Below, piece by piece: positions 27,305 to 36,910 of a stretch of DNA of 64,000 bases. The notes beneath the pieces are model-generated. The model worked only from the letters and a program-made list of their open reading frames with translations. It was not told the origin of the DNA and made no database searches. Position numbers and translations under genes: made by a program. How positions within the stretch are numbered: position 1 is the first letter of the stretch; every line of letters begins with the position of its first letter. The DNA is from Lachnospiraceae bacterium (GTDB lineage Bacteria; Bacillota; Clostridia; Lachnospirales; Lachnospiraceae), in contig WSLY01000003.1 in the NCBI GenBank assembly GCA_013316825.1, forward strand, positions 1 through 64,000. The letters are read 5' to 3'.

Positions 27305-28861
27305 CTACTTAGCGTAGTCAATTACGCGGCTTTCACGGATAACATTGACTTTGATTTGTCCTGGATATTCCAACTCAGCTTCAATCTGCTTGGAAATATC
27401 TCTCGCCAATACTACCATATCAGCATCTGTAATCTGCTCAGGAACTACCATTACGCGAATTTCCCGACCTGCCTGAATAGCAAAAGATTTGTCAACACCT
27501 TTGAAATTGTTTGTGATTGCTTCTAATTGTCTTAATCTGCTAGTGTAGGTTTCCAGTGTTTCCCTTCTAGCGCCTGGTCTTGCAGCGGATATTGTATCAG
27601 CAGCTTGTACAATACATGCAATCAGGGATGTAGCTTCCACGTCGCCGTGGTGGGATTCAACCGCATTGATTACCGTTGCATTCTCCCTATACTTTCTGCA
27701 AAGCTCCGAGCCCAACTGAATATGGGAACCTTCCATTTCATGATCTACAGCCTTGCCGATATCATGCAGTAGTCCGGCACGCTTTGCAAGACGAACATCC
27801 AAGCCCATCTCCGCAGCCAGAAGTCCCGACAACTGTGCGACTTCAATAGAATGCTTCAATGCATTCTGCCCATAACTGGTTCTGAACTTCATCTTACCAA
27901 GTAATTTTACAAGTTCGGGATGAATGCCATGCACCCCAACCTCGAGGGTAGCGGCTTCTCCTTCCTCCTTAATCATTACTTCGACTTCCCTCTGCGCTTT
28001 TTCCACCATTTCTTCAATTCTGGCAGGATGGATACGTCCATCTACAATCAGCTTTTCAAGGGCAATCCTTGCAACCTCACGCCGGATAGGGTCAAACCCT
28101 GACAAAATAACCGCTTCGGGAGTATCGTCGATAATCAAATCAACGCCCGTCATCGTTTCCAATGTCCGGATATTACGTCCCTCCCTGCCGATAATCCTGC
28201 CTTTCATCTCATCGCTCGGAAGCTGTACGACAGAAATAGTAGTCTCAGAGACATGGTCTGCTGCGCATCTCTGAATTGCACTTACTACATACTCCTTCGC
28301 TTTCTTGTCTGCTTCTTCTTTGGCGCGACTCTCCATTTCCTTGATCATCACAGCCGTTTCATGTTTCACTTCATCTTCAACAATTTTCAACAAATACTCT
28401 TTTGCCTGTTCAGAGGTTAATCCGGAAATTCTCTCCAGTTCCTGTACCCGCTGTTCGTTCAGCTTTGACACTTCCGCTTTCATCTTGTTTAAAGAATCCT
28501 CGCGCTGTGCCAGACTTGCCTCTTTGCGTTCAATAGCATCCGCTTTTTTATCGATGTTCTCCTCTTTCTGCTGAACCCTTCTCTCATAACGCTGCGCTTC
28601 CGCTCTGCGCTCCTTGATTTCCTTGTCGAGTTCATTTTTGGTCTTAATGGACTCTTCCTTGATTTCAAGCAGAGATTCACGTTTCTTGGCTTCTGCAGTC
28701 TTTAAGGCTTCATCAATAATCTCTCTCGCTTTGACTTCTGCATCGCCCAACTTTGCTTCCACGTATTTCTTACGCCGCTCAGTTGCTATCTTTGCAGTCA
28801 CCGGAATCGAGATGACAAGCGTAACCGCTATTGCTCCCAAAGCACATAGAACATACCACAT
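27305..28861 (-). CDS. rny: Ribonuclease Y
   Basis: Membrane-anchored endoribonuclease that initiates mRNA turnover, 518 residues, the family length. One N-terminal membrane helix ([19 protein letters not shown]) is followed by a long charged coiled coil (about 25-200), a KH domain with [20 protein letters not shown], and an HD domain with [15 protein letters not shown]. The ATG at 28861 lies 11 bases after AAGGAGG and puts the helix at residues 2-22; the upstream in-frame start at 28915 would add a charged leader. It has a strong promoter at 29014-29042 and a terminator downstream. Confidence 0.97.
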   Translation of the reverse strand: MWYVLCALGAIAVTLVISIPVTAKIATERRKKYVEAKLGDAEVKAREIIDEALKTAEAKKRESLLEIKEESIKTKNELDKEIKERRAEAQRYERRVQQKEENIDKKADAIERKEASLAQREDSLNKMKAEVSKLNEQRVQELERISGLTSEQAKEYLLKIVEDEVKHETAVMIKEMESRAKEEADKKAKEYVVSAIQRCAADHVSETTISVVQLPSDEMKGRIIGREGRNIRTLETMTGVDLIIDDTPEAVILSGFDPIRREVARIALEKLIVDGRIHPARIEEMVEKAQREVEVMIKEEGEAATLEVGVHGIHPELVKLLGKMKFRTSYGQNALKHSIEVAQLSGLLAAEMGLDVRLAKRAGLLHDIGKAVDHEMEGSHIQLGSELCRKYRENATVINAVESHHGDVEATSLIACIVQAADTISAARPGARRETLETYTSRLRQLEAITNNFKGVDKSFAIQAGREIRVMVVPEQITDADMVVLARDISKQIEAELEYPGQIKVNVIRESRVIDYAK

Positions 28862-29013
28862 GTACAGGAGCACCTCCTTATTAAGTTTTCGTGCATGGCC
28901 CTTGGACCAAAACATAATGCTGCCGCATTATGCCAAATCTATTATAGAATGTATGTATATGTCGTTTACATAGAACATGACGCACATTCTAAAAGCAATT
29001 TTACAACACTTAA

Positions 29014-29042
29014 ATTTTAAATTAAAATGATACTTATGTCAA
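29014..29042 (-). promoter_or_regulatory. sigma-A promoter of rny
   Basis: Minus strand consensus TTGACA (29042-29037), 17-base spacer, TAAAAT (29019-29014). The leader to the rny ATG is about 145 bases and includes a second TATAAT near 28937-28942 without a good -35. Confidence 0.7.
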
Positions 29043-29086
29043 GCGCTAGTGATTATCTTTGCAAAGAACTTTACACAAATACCTTC

Positions 29087-29695
29087 TTATTTTAAAAGCA
29101 GCCTTCGTATTTTGTCTCCGTCGAAGCCTTTTCGCGCCAAAAAAGCATACATTTTCTGCAGTTGGTTTCTGTCTGCCGCCTCCACGTCAAAGTGTTTCTT
29201 GGCAAGCAGCGTTTTCATCTGCTCCTCCTCATCCTGCACATTCCCCTCGGCTTCCCACCTGCGCCATGCCTCCGCAGCCGTCTCTGCCGAAATTCCCTTT
29301 TGCAGCAAATCATTTTCTATCCGCCGCCTGCTTTTGCGTTCATGGCTGCAGGCAATGAAATTGCCTGCATAACGCAAATCGTCAATATAGCGCTCCGCCT
29401 GTGCAAAGGTAAGCGTTTCTTCTATCACCTGCTTTGGATATCCGCCCTGCTCAAGCTTTAGCCTAAGCTGCTCCTTCGTATAATCCCGCGCTTTTATCAG
29501 ATTGATACAGCGCAGCCTTGCACGCAAAGGAAGCACCTTAGAGACTATCTCTTCATATGTCTCCTCTGCAACAGGCGCCCCTTCCTGCAGGCGGTATTTT
29601 CGCAGCTCTCCCTTGTACAGCACAAAAGCGGGCATCTCATCAATGTATACCTTTACTCTGGAAGCCGGCATCTCAGACAGCAGTGTCACAATCAT
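29087..29695 (-). CDS. recX: Regulatory protein RecX
   Basis: Modulator of RecA filaments, 202 residues, all-helical with repeated three-helix units (for example [20 protein letters not shown] and [20 protein letters not shown], then [20 protein letters not shown]). Its ATG overlaps the recA stop in an ATGA arrangement, so the two are translationally coupled and share the LexA-controlled recA promoter. Confidence 0.92.
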   Translation of the reverse strand: MIVTLLSEMPASRVKVYIDEMPAFVLYKGELRKYRLQEGAPVAEETYEEIVSKVLPLRARLRCINLIKARDYTKEQLRLKLEQGGYPKQVIEETLTFAQAERYIDDLRYAGNFIACSHERKSRRRIENDLLQKGISAETAAEAWRRWEAEGNVQDEEEQMKTLLAKKHFDVEAADRNQLQKMYAFLARKGFDGDKIRRLLLK

Positions 29696-30774
29696 GCCTT
29701 TCCGTCTCCTGCTTTCTTTTCTTTTGCCTTTGCAGGCGCGCTCCCGGCTTCCTCCGTCTTCTCGTCCTTCGCCTTACCTGCATCCAGTCCGTAATGTGCG
29801 CGCACCTTTCCCTCTACCTCGGCGCAAACCTCAGGATTATTCTTCAGATACTGCTTTGCATTTTCCCTGCCCTGTCCGATTTTGTTACCTTCATAAGCAT
29901 ACCATGCGCCGGATTTGTTGATAACGCCGATATCCGCCGCCAAATCCAGAATATCGCCCGCCATCGAGATACCCTCTCCGAACATAATATCAAACTCTGC
30001 CTCCTTAAAAGGCGGCGCTATTTTATTCTTGACTACCTTTACCCTTGTCCGGTTGCCGATAACCTCTCCACCCTGCTTTAAAGACTCGATGCGGCGCACA
30101 TCCAGCCGCACGGAAGAATAAAATTTTAACGCGCGTCCGCCGGTTGTCGTCTCGGGATTGCCGAACATCACGCCAACCTTCTCACGAAGCTGATTGATAA
30201 ATACGACCGTACAGTTTGATTTGCTGATAACCGACGTCAGCTTCCTGAGCGCCTGAGACATCAGCCTCGCCTGAAGCCCTACATGGGAATCTCCCATATC
30301 GCCTTCAATCTCCGCCTTTGGCACCAGTGCCGCCACAGAGTCCACCACAACAATATCAATCGCACCGGAACGCACCATTGTCTCCGTAATCTCCAGTGCC
30401 TGCTCGCCGCTGTCCGGCTGGGATATGTAAAGGTTATCTATGTCAACGCCTATGTTTTTCGCATAAACAGGGTCGAGCGCATGTTCTGCATCGATAAAGC
30501 CTGCTATTCCGCCGCGCTTTTGTACCTCCGCAATCATATGCAGCGTCACCGTCGTCTTACCGCTGGACTCCGGCCCGTAAATCTCTACGATTCTGCCCTT
30601 AGGAATCCCGCCAAGTCCCAGTGCCACATCAAGGCTCAACGAGCCTGTCGGAATGGTCTCCACATTCATCTGTGCCGTAGGGTCGCCCAGTTTCATGACG
30701 GCTCCCTTTCCATACTGCTTCTCAATCTGCACAAGTGCGGCATCCAACGCTTTTAACTTCTCTTCTCTTTCCAT
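29692..30774 (-). CDS. recA: Recombinase RecA
   Basis: Strand-exchange protein and co-protease for LexA, 360 residues. Walker [18 protein letters not shown] at about 68, catalytic Glu in [13 protein letters not shown], Walker [14 protein letters not shown]1 region [20 protein letters not shown] and L2 region [20 protein letters not shown]. The C-terminus is Lys/Ala/Glu-rich. A GTG at 30780 is in frame but too close to GAGGA; the ATG at 30774 has a 9-base spacing. The promoter (30899-30927) has one SOS box in its spacer and one just downstream. Confidence 0.98.
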   Translation of the reverse strand: MEREEKLKALDAALVQIEKQYGKGAVMKLGDPTAQMNVETIPTGSLSLDVALGLGGIPKGRIVEIYGPESSGKTTVTLHMIAEVQKRGGIAGFIDAEHALDPVYAKNIGVDIDNLYISQPDSGEQALEITETMVRSGAIDIVVVDSVAALVPKAEIEGDMGDSHVGLQARLMSQALRKLTSVISKSNCTVVFINQLREKVGVMFGNPETTTGGRALKFYSSVRLDVRRIESLKQGGEVIGNRTRVKVVKNKIAPPFKEAEFDIMFGEGISMAGDILDLAADIGVINKSGAWYAYEGNKIGQGRENAKQYLKNNPEVCAEVEGKVRAHYGLDAGKAKDEKTEEAGSAPAKAKEKKAGDGKA

Positions 30775-30875
30775 ATTCACGAGTCCTCATTTCTGCGCTG
30801 CTTTACTCTCCCTGTCTCATTCAAAACGCAGGCTCCTTGTGTCAGGCAGCGCACTGACAAAATGTTTTGGCTTCT

Positions 30876-30927
30876 GAACGGATGTTCTGCACAAGACAAG
30901 GATAAAACATTTGTTCTGCTTTGTCAA
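30876..30927 (-). promoter_or_regulatory. recA promoter with two LexA (SOS) boxes
   Basis: Minus strand TTGACA (30927-30922) and TATCCT (30904-30899) with a 17-base spacer. The spacer contains GAACAAATGTTT (30916-30905). A second palindrome GAACATCCGTTC (30887-30876) covers the expected transcription start. Both fit the Firmicute LexA pattern GAAC-N4-GTT(C/T). LexA binding in both positions would block polymerase; regulation is inferred, the boxes are seen. Confidence 0.8.
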
Positions 30928-30929
30928 TC

Positions 30930-31173
30930 CTTTTTTATTATAAGCTATTTAAAGTCCCATAATCCACCCTTTTGATACGCGTTGTCTTGCTGTCTCCAAT
31001 CTCTTTTTCATTTTATCAACAATGGAATACATCGGCGGAATGCCATTGACACCAGAAAAATGCTCCCTGTATCTGCCGCAGTAAAACCGCACGGAATGTG
31101 CGGTCTGCCGTTGCAGAAAAAGGCAGAATGCCTTTCGTGTGTTTACTATATCAGAAACCATTTGTATTTGCAA
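30930..31173 (-). promoter_or_regulatory. Upstream promoter and structured region before recA
   Basis: Minus strand TTGCAA (31173-31168), 17-base spacer, TATAGT (31150-31145) form a convincing promoter. The transcript would begin near 31138 with two compact hairpins: AAAGGCA/TGCCTTT followed by T residues, and ACCGCAC/GTGCGGT followed by TTTT. It could be a short structured RNA or a second leader of recA. An open frame continues to 30949 but starts inside the -35. No known RNA family recognised. Confidence 0.45.
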
Positions 31174-31208
31174 GAATAAGTTTGAAAAAACACTGCTTGA
31201 TTTTACTG

Positions 31209-32462
31209 CTAAAAGGTGTTCAGAAACTGCTCATAGTCCTCGTATGTGACATACACCACCCGATTTCCCAGATTCAGTCCGACTTCCATTCCCATCGGCG
31301 TGTAAAAAACCACCAGATAAGCAGGATCCTTTAGCATCTCCAGAATCTCTTCATCAGAATAATTCGTCAAAGCACCTTCGCCGTTTTCCCAAGCCTCCCG
31401 CCGTCTGAAATCAGCGGCAAACTTCTCGTCAAGCCAGAATAACTCCGTGCCCTCCAAGAGAACGCCTGTCTCCAAATCAAAATTCATGCAAAAATAATTA
31501 ACCATGGAAAAAGGATCGTTATCCAGATTCACACGCACCCGCTCCACAAAAACCACGCTCAGTATGCTTTCATCCATGTAGGTGACATGGGAGTCCACCT
31601 CGATCTGAAACAAGCTGTCCTGATTCATAAACGGCTTAAAGTCTTTGGTAAAAAGATTGTGGAAATAGTCATAATCATAATGCAGCGCCTGATTGATATA
31701 ATCGCAATTCGGCACATCCCCCGATGTAATCTGCGGATATTCCACCACAAGCAGGACTTCCACATCATCCGAGCGGTAGGTTTCTTCCCTGAAAGCAAGC
31801 TCATAGGACAAGTCGTCACGCAAAGCATTATATGGTCCGGAATAGTAAGGCAGCGAGCTGTCCTGCCCCGCCTCATTCCAGTTTTGCTCCGTCACATCCT
31901 CCGTATGATGATGGTAAGAAAAACTCCCGCCAGGCTTCTCCCCTTCCTCTCCCTCGCTTCCGTTATCCGCATCCTGTATTTTTTCCTGCTCCGTTCTGCT
32001 GCTCTTTTGGGAATCCCTGTCTTCGTCTTTTTTATCCGCTATATCGCTGACTGCCGCCAATATCACGAACACAAGGCTTACTGCCACAATCGCCACACAG
32101 ATAAAATAAATCACCACCGCTGCCTTGTTCTTCTTTGGCTTTGCCGGCGGCACCGCAGCGCACGCCTGATACATTGGAGGCTGATACCCCATCCCGTACG
32201 GCGCCTGTCCGATGCCGTTCTGTGGCTGATAAAACTGCGGATATCCTGCTCCGTTCTGTGTCCGCCGCGGCTGTGACGAATACGCTGCCCCTCCCTGCGC
32301 CTGCGACGGCGGATATCCTGCGCCCGCCGCGTTTGCCGCCGGATTGGTATACGGCGGATACCCTGCCGCTTCTTGCGTCTGGGTGCCGCAGCTCTGGCAT
32401 ACGCCGTCCTTTGACACAGCCCCGCATTTCGGACAAAAGTCAAACCTGCTGTTTTCTTCCAT
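31209..32462 (-). CDS. Zinc-ribbon membrane protein with DUF3298 (RsiV-like) domain
   Basis: Protein of 417 residues. An N-terminal zinc ribbon (FCPKCG at 9-14, CQSCG at 22-26) is followed by a Gly/Tyr/Pro/Gln-rich linker to about residue 110, one membrane helix (AAVVIYFICVAIVAVSLVFV, about 115-137), a Lys/Glu/Asp-rich stretch and an extracellular domain. The last 190 residues (ending GLNLGNRVVYVTYEDYEQFL) match the DUF3298 fold found in anti-sigma factor RsiV, where it binds lysozyme. No sigma factor gene is adjacent, so an anti-sigma role is unlikely. Sensing or binding of a wall ligand is inference. Confidence 0.8.
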   Translation of the reverse strand: MEENSRFDFCPKCGAVSKDGVCQSCGTQTQEAAGYPPYTNPAANAAGAGYPPSQAQGGAAYSSQPRRTQNGAGYPQFYQPQNGIGQAPYGMGYQPPMYQACAAVPPAKPKKNKAAVVIYFICVAIVAVSLVFVILAAVSDIADKKDEDRDSQKSSRTEQEKIQDADNGSEGEEGEKPGGSFSYHHHTEDVTEQNWNEAGQDSSLPYYSGPYNALRDDLSYELAFREETYRSDDVEVLLVVEYPQITSGDVPNCDYINQALHYDYDYFHNLFTKDFKPFMNQDSLFQIEVDSHVTYMDESILSVVFVERVRVNLDNDPFSMVNYFCMNFDLETGVLLEGTELFWLDEKFAADFRRREAWENGEGALTNYSDEEILEMLKDPAYLVVFYTPMGMEVGLNLGNRVVYVTYEDYEQFLNTF

Positions 32463-32511
32463 ATGGCTTCCTTCCCTTTCCTTTGCCTGCTGATAACAAA
32501 CGCATTCTTCC

Positions 32512-33747
32512 TTAAGAAACGAGCATACTCCTAAGCTGCGTCAATGCCGACACCGCCGCATATTCCCTGATTTTCATACGGCTGCCTATAAAATGATACT
32601 CCTGTGTATTCACTTCGCCGCACACATAACAGCTTATATAGACAAGCCCCACCGGTTTTTTTGCCGTACCGCCGTCCGGTCCTGCAATACCGGTTATGGC
32701 AACAGCCACATCCGCGCCTGCCGCCCTCGCCGCTCCCTGCGCCATTTCCCCCGCCGTCTGACTGCTGACTGCCCCAAACTGCCGCAGGGTTTCCTCCTTC
32801 ACCCCAAGCAGACTGCTTTTTGCCTCGTTGGCATAGGTTATAAAGCCTGCCTTCAAAACCTCGGAAACGCCGGCGACATTTACCATTCTTGCCGCCAGCA
32901 TCCCCCCTGTACAAGACTCCGCCACGGTCATGGTGAGTCCTCTCCTTTGCAGAATATCGGCAACTGTTTTTTCCAGCGTGACTGTCTCGTCCGTGGTATA
33001 CACAAAGCTTCCAAACCGCTTTTTCAACTCTTCCACAAGCGGCGCATTCAATGCTGCCGCTTCTGCTTCGGTTTTGGCACGTGCCGTCACCCGAAAGTGA
33101 ACCTCTCCCAACTTGGCATAAGGCGCAAGCGTGGGATTGCCCTGCTTTTCCATCAAATCGGCAACCTTGGTCTCCGCACTGCTCTCCCCTATGCCGGCAA
33201 TCTTTACCGTAACGGAAGAAATCACTTCTCCGCTCAGCCTGCGCAGGTATGGCGCTATCTCTTCCGTAAACATAGGCTTCAGCTCATCGGGCGGTCCGGG
33301 CAGCAGTATGACATGCCGTCCTTCTTTTTCCATGATAATCCCCGGCGCCGTCCCGTTGCGGTTTGCCACAGCCCTGCCTCCTTCGGGAACCAGCGCCTGC
33401 TTCCAGTTATTTTCCGTGGGTATCTTGCCCCTCGTCTGAAAATATGCCGCAATCATTTCACGGGAAGCCGTATCCTCCAAAAGCGCCGCTCCGAAAACCT
33501 CCGCCACGGTTTCTTTCGTCAAATCATCCTTCGTTGGTCCCAGTCCCCCCGACAAAAGGATGATATCCGAGCGGGAAAACGCCGTGCGCACAGTCTGCAA
33601 AAGCCTTTCCGGATTGTCCCCCACTACCGTCTGGTAGTAGCAGGAAAGTCCCAATGCCGCGCATTGTTCTGCCAGAAAAGCCGCATTGGTATTTACAATA
33701 TTGCCTAATAAAAGCTCCGTTCCCACACATATCAATTCTACCGTCAT
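32512..33747 (-). CDS. cinA: CinA-family protein
   Basis: Two-domain protein of 411 residues. The N-terminal molybdopterin-binding-like domain (ELICVGTELLLGNIVNTNAA, then LLSGGLGPTKDDLTKETVAE) acts on ADP-ribose or related pyrophosphates in characterised members. The C-terminal PncC-type domain (VAESCTGGMLAARMVNVAGV and AVAITGIAGPDGGT) is a nicotinamide mononucleotide deamidase, so the role is pyridine nucleotide recycling. The order rimO-pgsA-cinA-(...)-recA is common in Firmicutes and supports the assignment. Confidence 0.95.
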   Translation of the reverse strand: MTVELICVGTELLLGNIVNTNAAFLAEQCAALGLSCYYQTVVGDNPERLLQTVRTAFSRSDIILLSGGLGPTKDDLTKETVAEVFGAALLEDTASREMIAAYFQTRGKIPTENNWKQALVPEGGRAVANRNGTAPGIIMEKEGRHVILLPGPPDELKPMFTEEIAPYLRRLSGEVISSVTVKIAGIGESSAETKVADLMEKQGNPTLAPYAKLGEVHFRVTARAKTEAEAAALNAPLVEELKKRFGSFVYTTDETVTLEKTVADILQRRGLTMTVAESCTGGMLAARMVNVAGVSEVLKAGFITYANEAKSSLLGVKEETLRQFGAVSSQTAGEMAQGAARAAGADVAVAITGIAGPDGGTAKKPVGLVYISCYVCGEVNTQEYHFIGSRMKIREYAAVSALTQLRSMLVS

Positions 33748-33765
33748 TTTTGACCTCTTTTCGGC

Positions 33766-34338
33766 TTATTTCACATCCGCCATCACACTTTTGTTTTTCC
33801 ACACATAATCGACCAGCGATATCATTGTCAGCGCCAGTGCAGTCCACATCATGATATCCGTAACAAGCTGCAGCTTATCTATATTTGCAATCATCAGGCA
33901 GACCATGACAATCTGAAAGGTGGTCTTAAATTTGCCCCAGTAGCTTGCTGCAATCACCACGCCTTTATCAGAGGCTATCAGCCTGAAGCCGCTGATAATA
34001 AATTCACGGCTGATAATCAGAATCACAATCCATGCAGGAATACGTCCCATTTCCACCAGACAGATTAACGCCGCGCAGACTAAAAGCTTATCTGCAAGAG
34101 GGTCCATAAACTTGCCGAAATTCGTAACCAGATTATACTTTCTCGCAATTTTGCCATCCAGCAAATCCGTCAGGCTTGCAATAATAAAAATGGCAAGCGC
34201 AATGTAGTCCGTATATTCCAAAATACCGCCAAACAAAGCGGTAAACCAGCCCCAATGGTAAAGACCGCCCAAAAGCAGCAGTACAAAAGGCACAATCAGA
34301 ATCATTCTAAAAACAGTGAGCTTATTCGGTAAATTCAT
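33766..34338 (-). CDS. pgsA: CDP-diacylglycerol--glycerol-3-phosphate 3-phosphatidyltransferase
   Basis: Makes phosphatidylglycerophosphate, the committed step to phosphatidylglycerol. Membrane enzyme of 190 residues with the CDP-alcohol phosphotransferase signature DGKIARKYNLVTNFGKFMDP continuing LADK, which supplies all four metal-binding aspartates. N-terminal MNLPNKLTVFRMILIVPFVL is typical. Its start overlaps the rimO end by 17 bases, and it is followed by cinA after 18 bases, indicating one operon. Confidence 0.97.
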   Translation of the reverse strand: MNLPNKLTVFRMILIVPFVLLLLGGLYHWGWFTALFGGILEYTDYIALAIFIIASLTDLLDGKIARKYNLVTNFGKFMDPLADKLLVCAALICLVEMGRIPAWIVILIISREFIISGFRLIASDKGVVIAASYWGKFKTTFQIVMVCLMIANIDKLQLVTDIMMWTALALTMISLVDYVWKNKSVMADVK

Positions 34339-35659
34339 CTTCTATTTCTCCTATCAAATCATATTCATTGGAACCGGTTACCCTGACCTTCACAAAGTCT
34401 CCGCTCATAAACGCCGCATCCGACGCAAGAAAGAGATAGCCGTCCACCTCCGGCGCATCCCGATAGGTACGCGCCACATAGACGTCTTCGTCCGCAACCT
34501 TTCCTTCTATCATTACGGTAAGCGTCCTGCCTACCATATTTTCCGCCTTTGCAAACGCAATCTCCTGCTGCAGCGCCATCAGCTCCCCGCGGCGCTCTCT
34601 TTTTACTTCATCCGCTACCTGCCCTTCCATCAGCGCAGCCGGCGTGTCCTCTTCCTGCGAGTAAGGAAAAACGCCGAGCCTGTCAAACGCCATTTCCTTC
34701 ACAAACAGGCAAAGCGCTTCGTGTTCCTCCTCTGTCTCTCCGGGAAATCCGCTAATCAGCGTAGTTCTGAGACAAATATCAGGAATTTCCCTGCGCAGCC
34801 TGCCAATGACGGCTTGCAAATCCGCTTTTGTGGTACGTCTTCCCATTCTCCGTAAGACGGTGTCAGAAGCGTGCTGTATGGGAATATCCAGATAATGACA
34901 GATTTTGGGCTCTGTCTTCATAACCGCAATCAGCTCCCCGTCTATTTCCTCAGGGTAGCAGTATAACAGCCGAATCCAGTAAATATCCGGTATTGCCGCC
35001 AGCTTTTTCAGAAGTGCGGACAAGCTCTTTTTTCCATATAAATCCAGTCCGTACAGCGTAGTCTCCTGCGCCACCAGAATCAGCTCCCGCACGCCTGCTT
35101 TTGCAAGCTCCTCCGCCTCCTCTACCAGACTCTCCATAGGAATCGAGCGATAGCCGCCCCTGACCTTCGGAATGATACAGTATGTACAATGCTTATCACA
35201 GCCCTCCGCTATCTTCAGATAGGCATAATGCCCGCCCGTAGTCAGGCTTCTTTTTTTTCCATATACCGGCGCCGCATTGATATCACGGTAATGCTCCGAC
35301 CGCTTTCCTGAAAGCGTCTCCTCCACTGCCTGCACAATTTCGTCGACCGCCATGGTGCCTACCAGCGCATCCACTTCCGGAATTTCTTCTAAAATCTCCT
35401 GTCTGTAGCGCTGTGCCAAACAACCTGCCGCTATCAGTATTTTCAAATTTCCTTCTTTTTTCAGCTCTGCCAGCTCCAACAATGTGTTGATACTCTCTTC
35501 TTTGGCGTCGCCAATGAAACAGCAGGTATTGACTACCGCAATCTCCGCCTCGTTTTCATCATCCGTAAACTCATAGCCTGCACCCTGCAGCATACCAATC
35601 ATCATCTCGGTGTCCACCAGATTCTTGTCGCAGCCCAAGGAAACAAAAGTCAGTTTCAT
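34322..35659 (-). CDS. rimO: Ribosomal protein S12 methylthiotransferase
   Basis: Radical SAM enzyme of 445 residues that methylthiolates Asp in ribosomal protein S12. The N-terminal MTTase domain has FVSLGCDKNLVDTEMMIGML, VVNTCCFIGDAKEESI and a third Cys in AAGCLAQRY for the auxiliary cluster. The radical SAM CxxxCxxC is in AEGCDKHCTYCIIPKVRGGY. A TRAM domain ends the protein (from about 380, VGRTLTVMIEGKVADEDVYV). The first gene of a rimO-pgsA-cinA unit. The LVDTEMM and KVRGGYRSIP motifs fit RimO rather than MiaB. Confidence 0.96.
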   Translation of the reverse strand: MKLTFVSLGCDKNLVDTEMMIGMLQGAGYEFTDDENEAEIAVVNTCCFIGDAKEESINTLLELAELKKEGNLKILIAAGCLAQRYRQEILEEIPEVDALVGTMAVDEIVQAVEETLSGKRSEHYRDINAAPVYGKKRSLTTGGHYAYLKIAEGCDKHCTYCIIPKVRGGYRSIPMESLVEEAEELAKAGVRELILVAQETTLYGLDLYGKKSLSALLKKLAAIPDIYWIRLLYCYPEEIDGELIAVMKTEPKICHYLDIPIQHASDTVLRRMGRRTTKADLQAVIGRLRREIPDICLRTTLISGFPGETEEEHEALCLFVKEMAFDRLGVFPYSQEEDTPAALMEGQVADEVKRERRGELMALQQEIAFAKAENMVGRTLTVMIEGKVADEDVYVARTYRDAPEVDGYLFLASDAAFMSGDFVKVRVTGSNEYDLIGEIEDEFTE

Positions 35660-35746
35660 ATGTTTTCCCTTTTTTATAGATAAAATGTACTTTCCTATAT
35701 GACAAGAAAGAGAAATCCCGAAGCCGGTCTTTCTCTTGTCTGCCTT

Positions 35747-35995
35747 TTATGCCTGTTGCTCTTCTTCATCGTCGTTTAAAATCTTAATTTTCCCGTCGTT
35801 CAGCTCTTCTACTGCAACGGACAGCGGCTTTTTCCCCCTGCCGTCAACTAAAGGCGCATCGCCGCTGATAATCTGACGCGCCCTCTTTGACGTCGCCATC
35901 ACAATGGAATACCTGCTGCTGACTACCGGCTCCTCTCCCTGCTCCACATCTGCATTGACAACCTTCATTAAGTCGGTATAAGATGGATGTAACAT
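35747..35995 (-). CDS. rpoZ: RNA polymerase omega subunit
   Basis: Small RNA polymerase subunit of 82 residues that helps fold the beta-prime chain. Landmarks SRYSIVMATSKRARQIISGD and KKPLSVAVEELNDGKIKIL are conserved, and the acidic tail is typical of the family. It starts 1 base after the gmk stop, in the conserved remA-gmk-rpoZ order. An imperfect hairpin follows at about 35701-35738 (arms around GACAAG and CTTGTC). Confidence 0.96.
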   Translation of the reverse strand: MLHPSYTDLMKVVNADVEQGEEPVVSSRYSIVMATSKRARQIISGDAPLVDGRGKKPLSVAVEELNDGKIKILNDDEEEQQA

Positions 35996-35996
35996 A

Positions 35997-36626
35997 TTAT
36001 TCTCCTTTCGATAAATCGCCTATTTCTTTTCTGATATTCTTGATAAATGCCGCATTTCTCATGGTGGACAGTTTTGCCGCCTGCACAATGCCATGTATCT
36101 GTGCAACACACGCCTGCAAATCGTCGTTGATAATGATATACTCATAATCCTCCACGCCGTCCGCCTCGCCTGCCGCACGCATAAGTCTCTTCTTTATGGC
36201 ATCCTCCGTCTCCGTACCCCTGCCCCGCAGCCGCCTCTCCAGCTCGGCTGCCGAAGGCGGCGTCACAAACAGTGCAAGCACCTCGGGAAACATCTGCTTT
36301 ACCTTACGCATCCCCTGAATCTCAATCTCTAAGATGACATCCTTTCCTTTTGCAAGCTGCTCTTCCACATAATCCCGCGGCGTTCCATAATAATTGCCAC
36401 AATACTCAGCATACTCTATTAATCCGTTTTGTGCAATCTTTTCTTCAAAAGTTTCTCTCGTGGAAAAAAAATATTCCCTGCCGTTTATCTCTCCCTGTCT
36501 GGGGCTTCTGGTCGTCATGGAAACGGAAAGCGCATAATTGTCATACGTTTTCATAAGCTCCTTCATAAGAGTGCCCTTTCCTGCGCCGGAAAATCCCGAC
36601 AGCACTATCAGTATTCCTCTATTCAT
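35997..36626 (-). CDS. gmk: Guanylate kinase
   Basis: Phosphorylates GMP and dGMP with ATP. It has 209 residues with P-loop LSGFSGAGKGTLMKELM, GMP-binding region SVSMTTRSPRQGEINGREYF, ILEIEIQGMRKVKQMFPEVL and the lid RLRGRGTETEDAIKKRLMRA. The start overlaps the end of remA by 8 bases and rpoZ follows at once. Confidence 0.97.
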   Translation of the reverse strand: MNRGILIVLSGFSGAGKGTLMKELMKTYDNYALSVSMTTRSPRQGEINGREYFFSTRETFEEKIAQNGLIEYAEYCGNYYGTPRDYVEEQLAKGKDVILEIEIQGMRKVKQMFPEVLALFVTPPSAAELERRLRGRGTETEDAIKKRLMRAAGEADGVEDYEYIIINDDLQACVAQIHGIVQAAKLSTMRNAAFIKNIRKEIGDLSKGE

Positions 36627-36897
36627 CCTCCTCGCCGCCTCCTGACAAACTTTCCTCGCCGCAAAGCTGCGCCCTGCCCGCTATCGTCTCCGGCAGAAGC
36701 GCCGACAGCACAAGCTGGCTGTTTTCCATGACAAGCACGGACTTCGTCTTGCGTCCCTGTGTGGCATCTATCGCCATGCCCTTCTCCTTTGCATTTTGCA
36801 CCATGCGCTTTACCGGCGCGGAATCGGGGCTGACAATCGCAATAATTTTACCCGTATTTACGATATTGCCAAAACCAATATGAATCAGTCTGTTCAT
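36619..36897 (-). CDS. remA: RemA-like extracellular matrix regulator (DUF370)
   Basis: Small DNA-binding protein of 92 residues. The diagnostic N-terminus LIHIGFGNIVNTGKIIAIVS, then SAPVKRMVQNAKEKGMAIDA and TKSVLVMENSQLVLSALLPE, identify the DUF370/RemA family. In Bacillus it activates biofilm matrix and osmoprotection genes by wrapping DNA. The ATG at 36897 has GAGAGG 6 bases upstream; a start at 36948 would add a non-conserved tail. The position between yicC and gmk is the conserved one. The acidic C-terminal tail runs into the gmk start. Confidence 0.94.
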   Translation of the reverse strand: MNRLIHIGFGNIVNTGKIIAIVSPDSAPVKRMVQNAKEKGMAIDATQGRKTKSVLVMENSQLVLSALLPETIAGRAQLCGEESLSGGGEEDE

Positions 36898-36910
36898 TGC
36901 TGCCTCTCGC

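Noticed and set aside
30949..31173. 74-codon minus-strand frame upstream of recA
   Set aside because: Its first codon is a TTG inside the -35 of a good promoter and no internal ATG has a ribosome site. The C-terminal part looks protein-like, so a remnant cannot be excluded.
32593..33708. 371-codon plus-strand open frame opposite cinA
   Set aside because: Shadow of cinA; no ribosome site and no domain.
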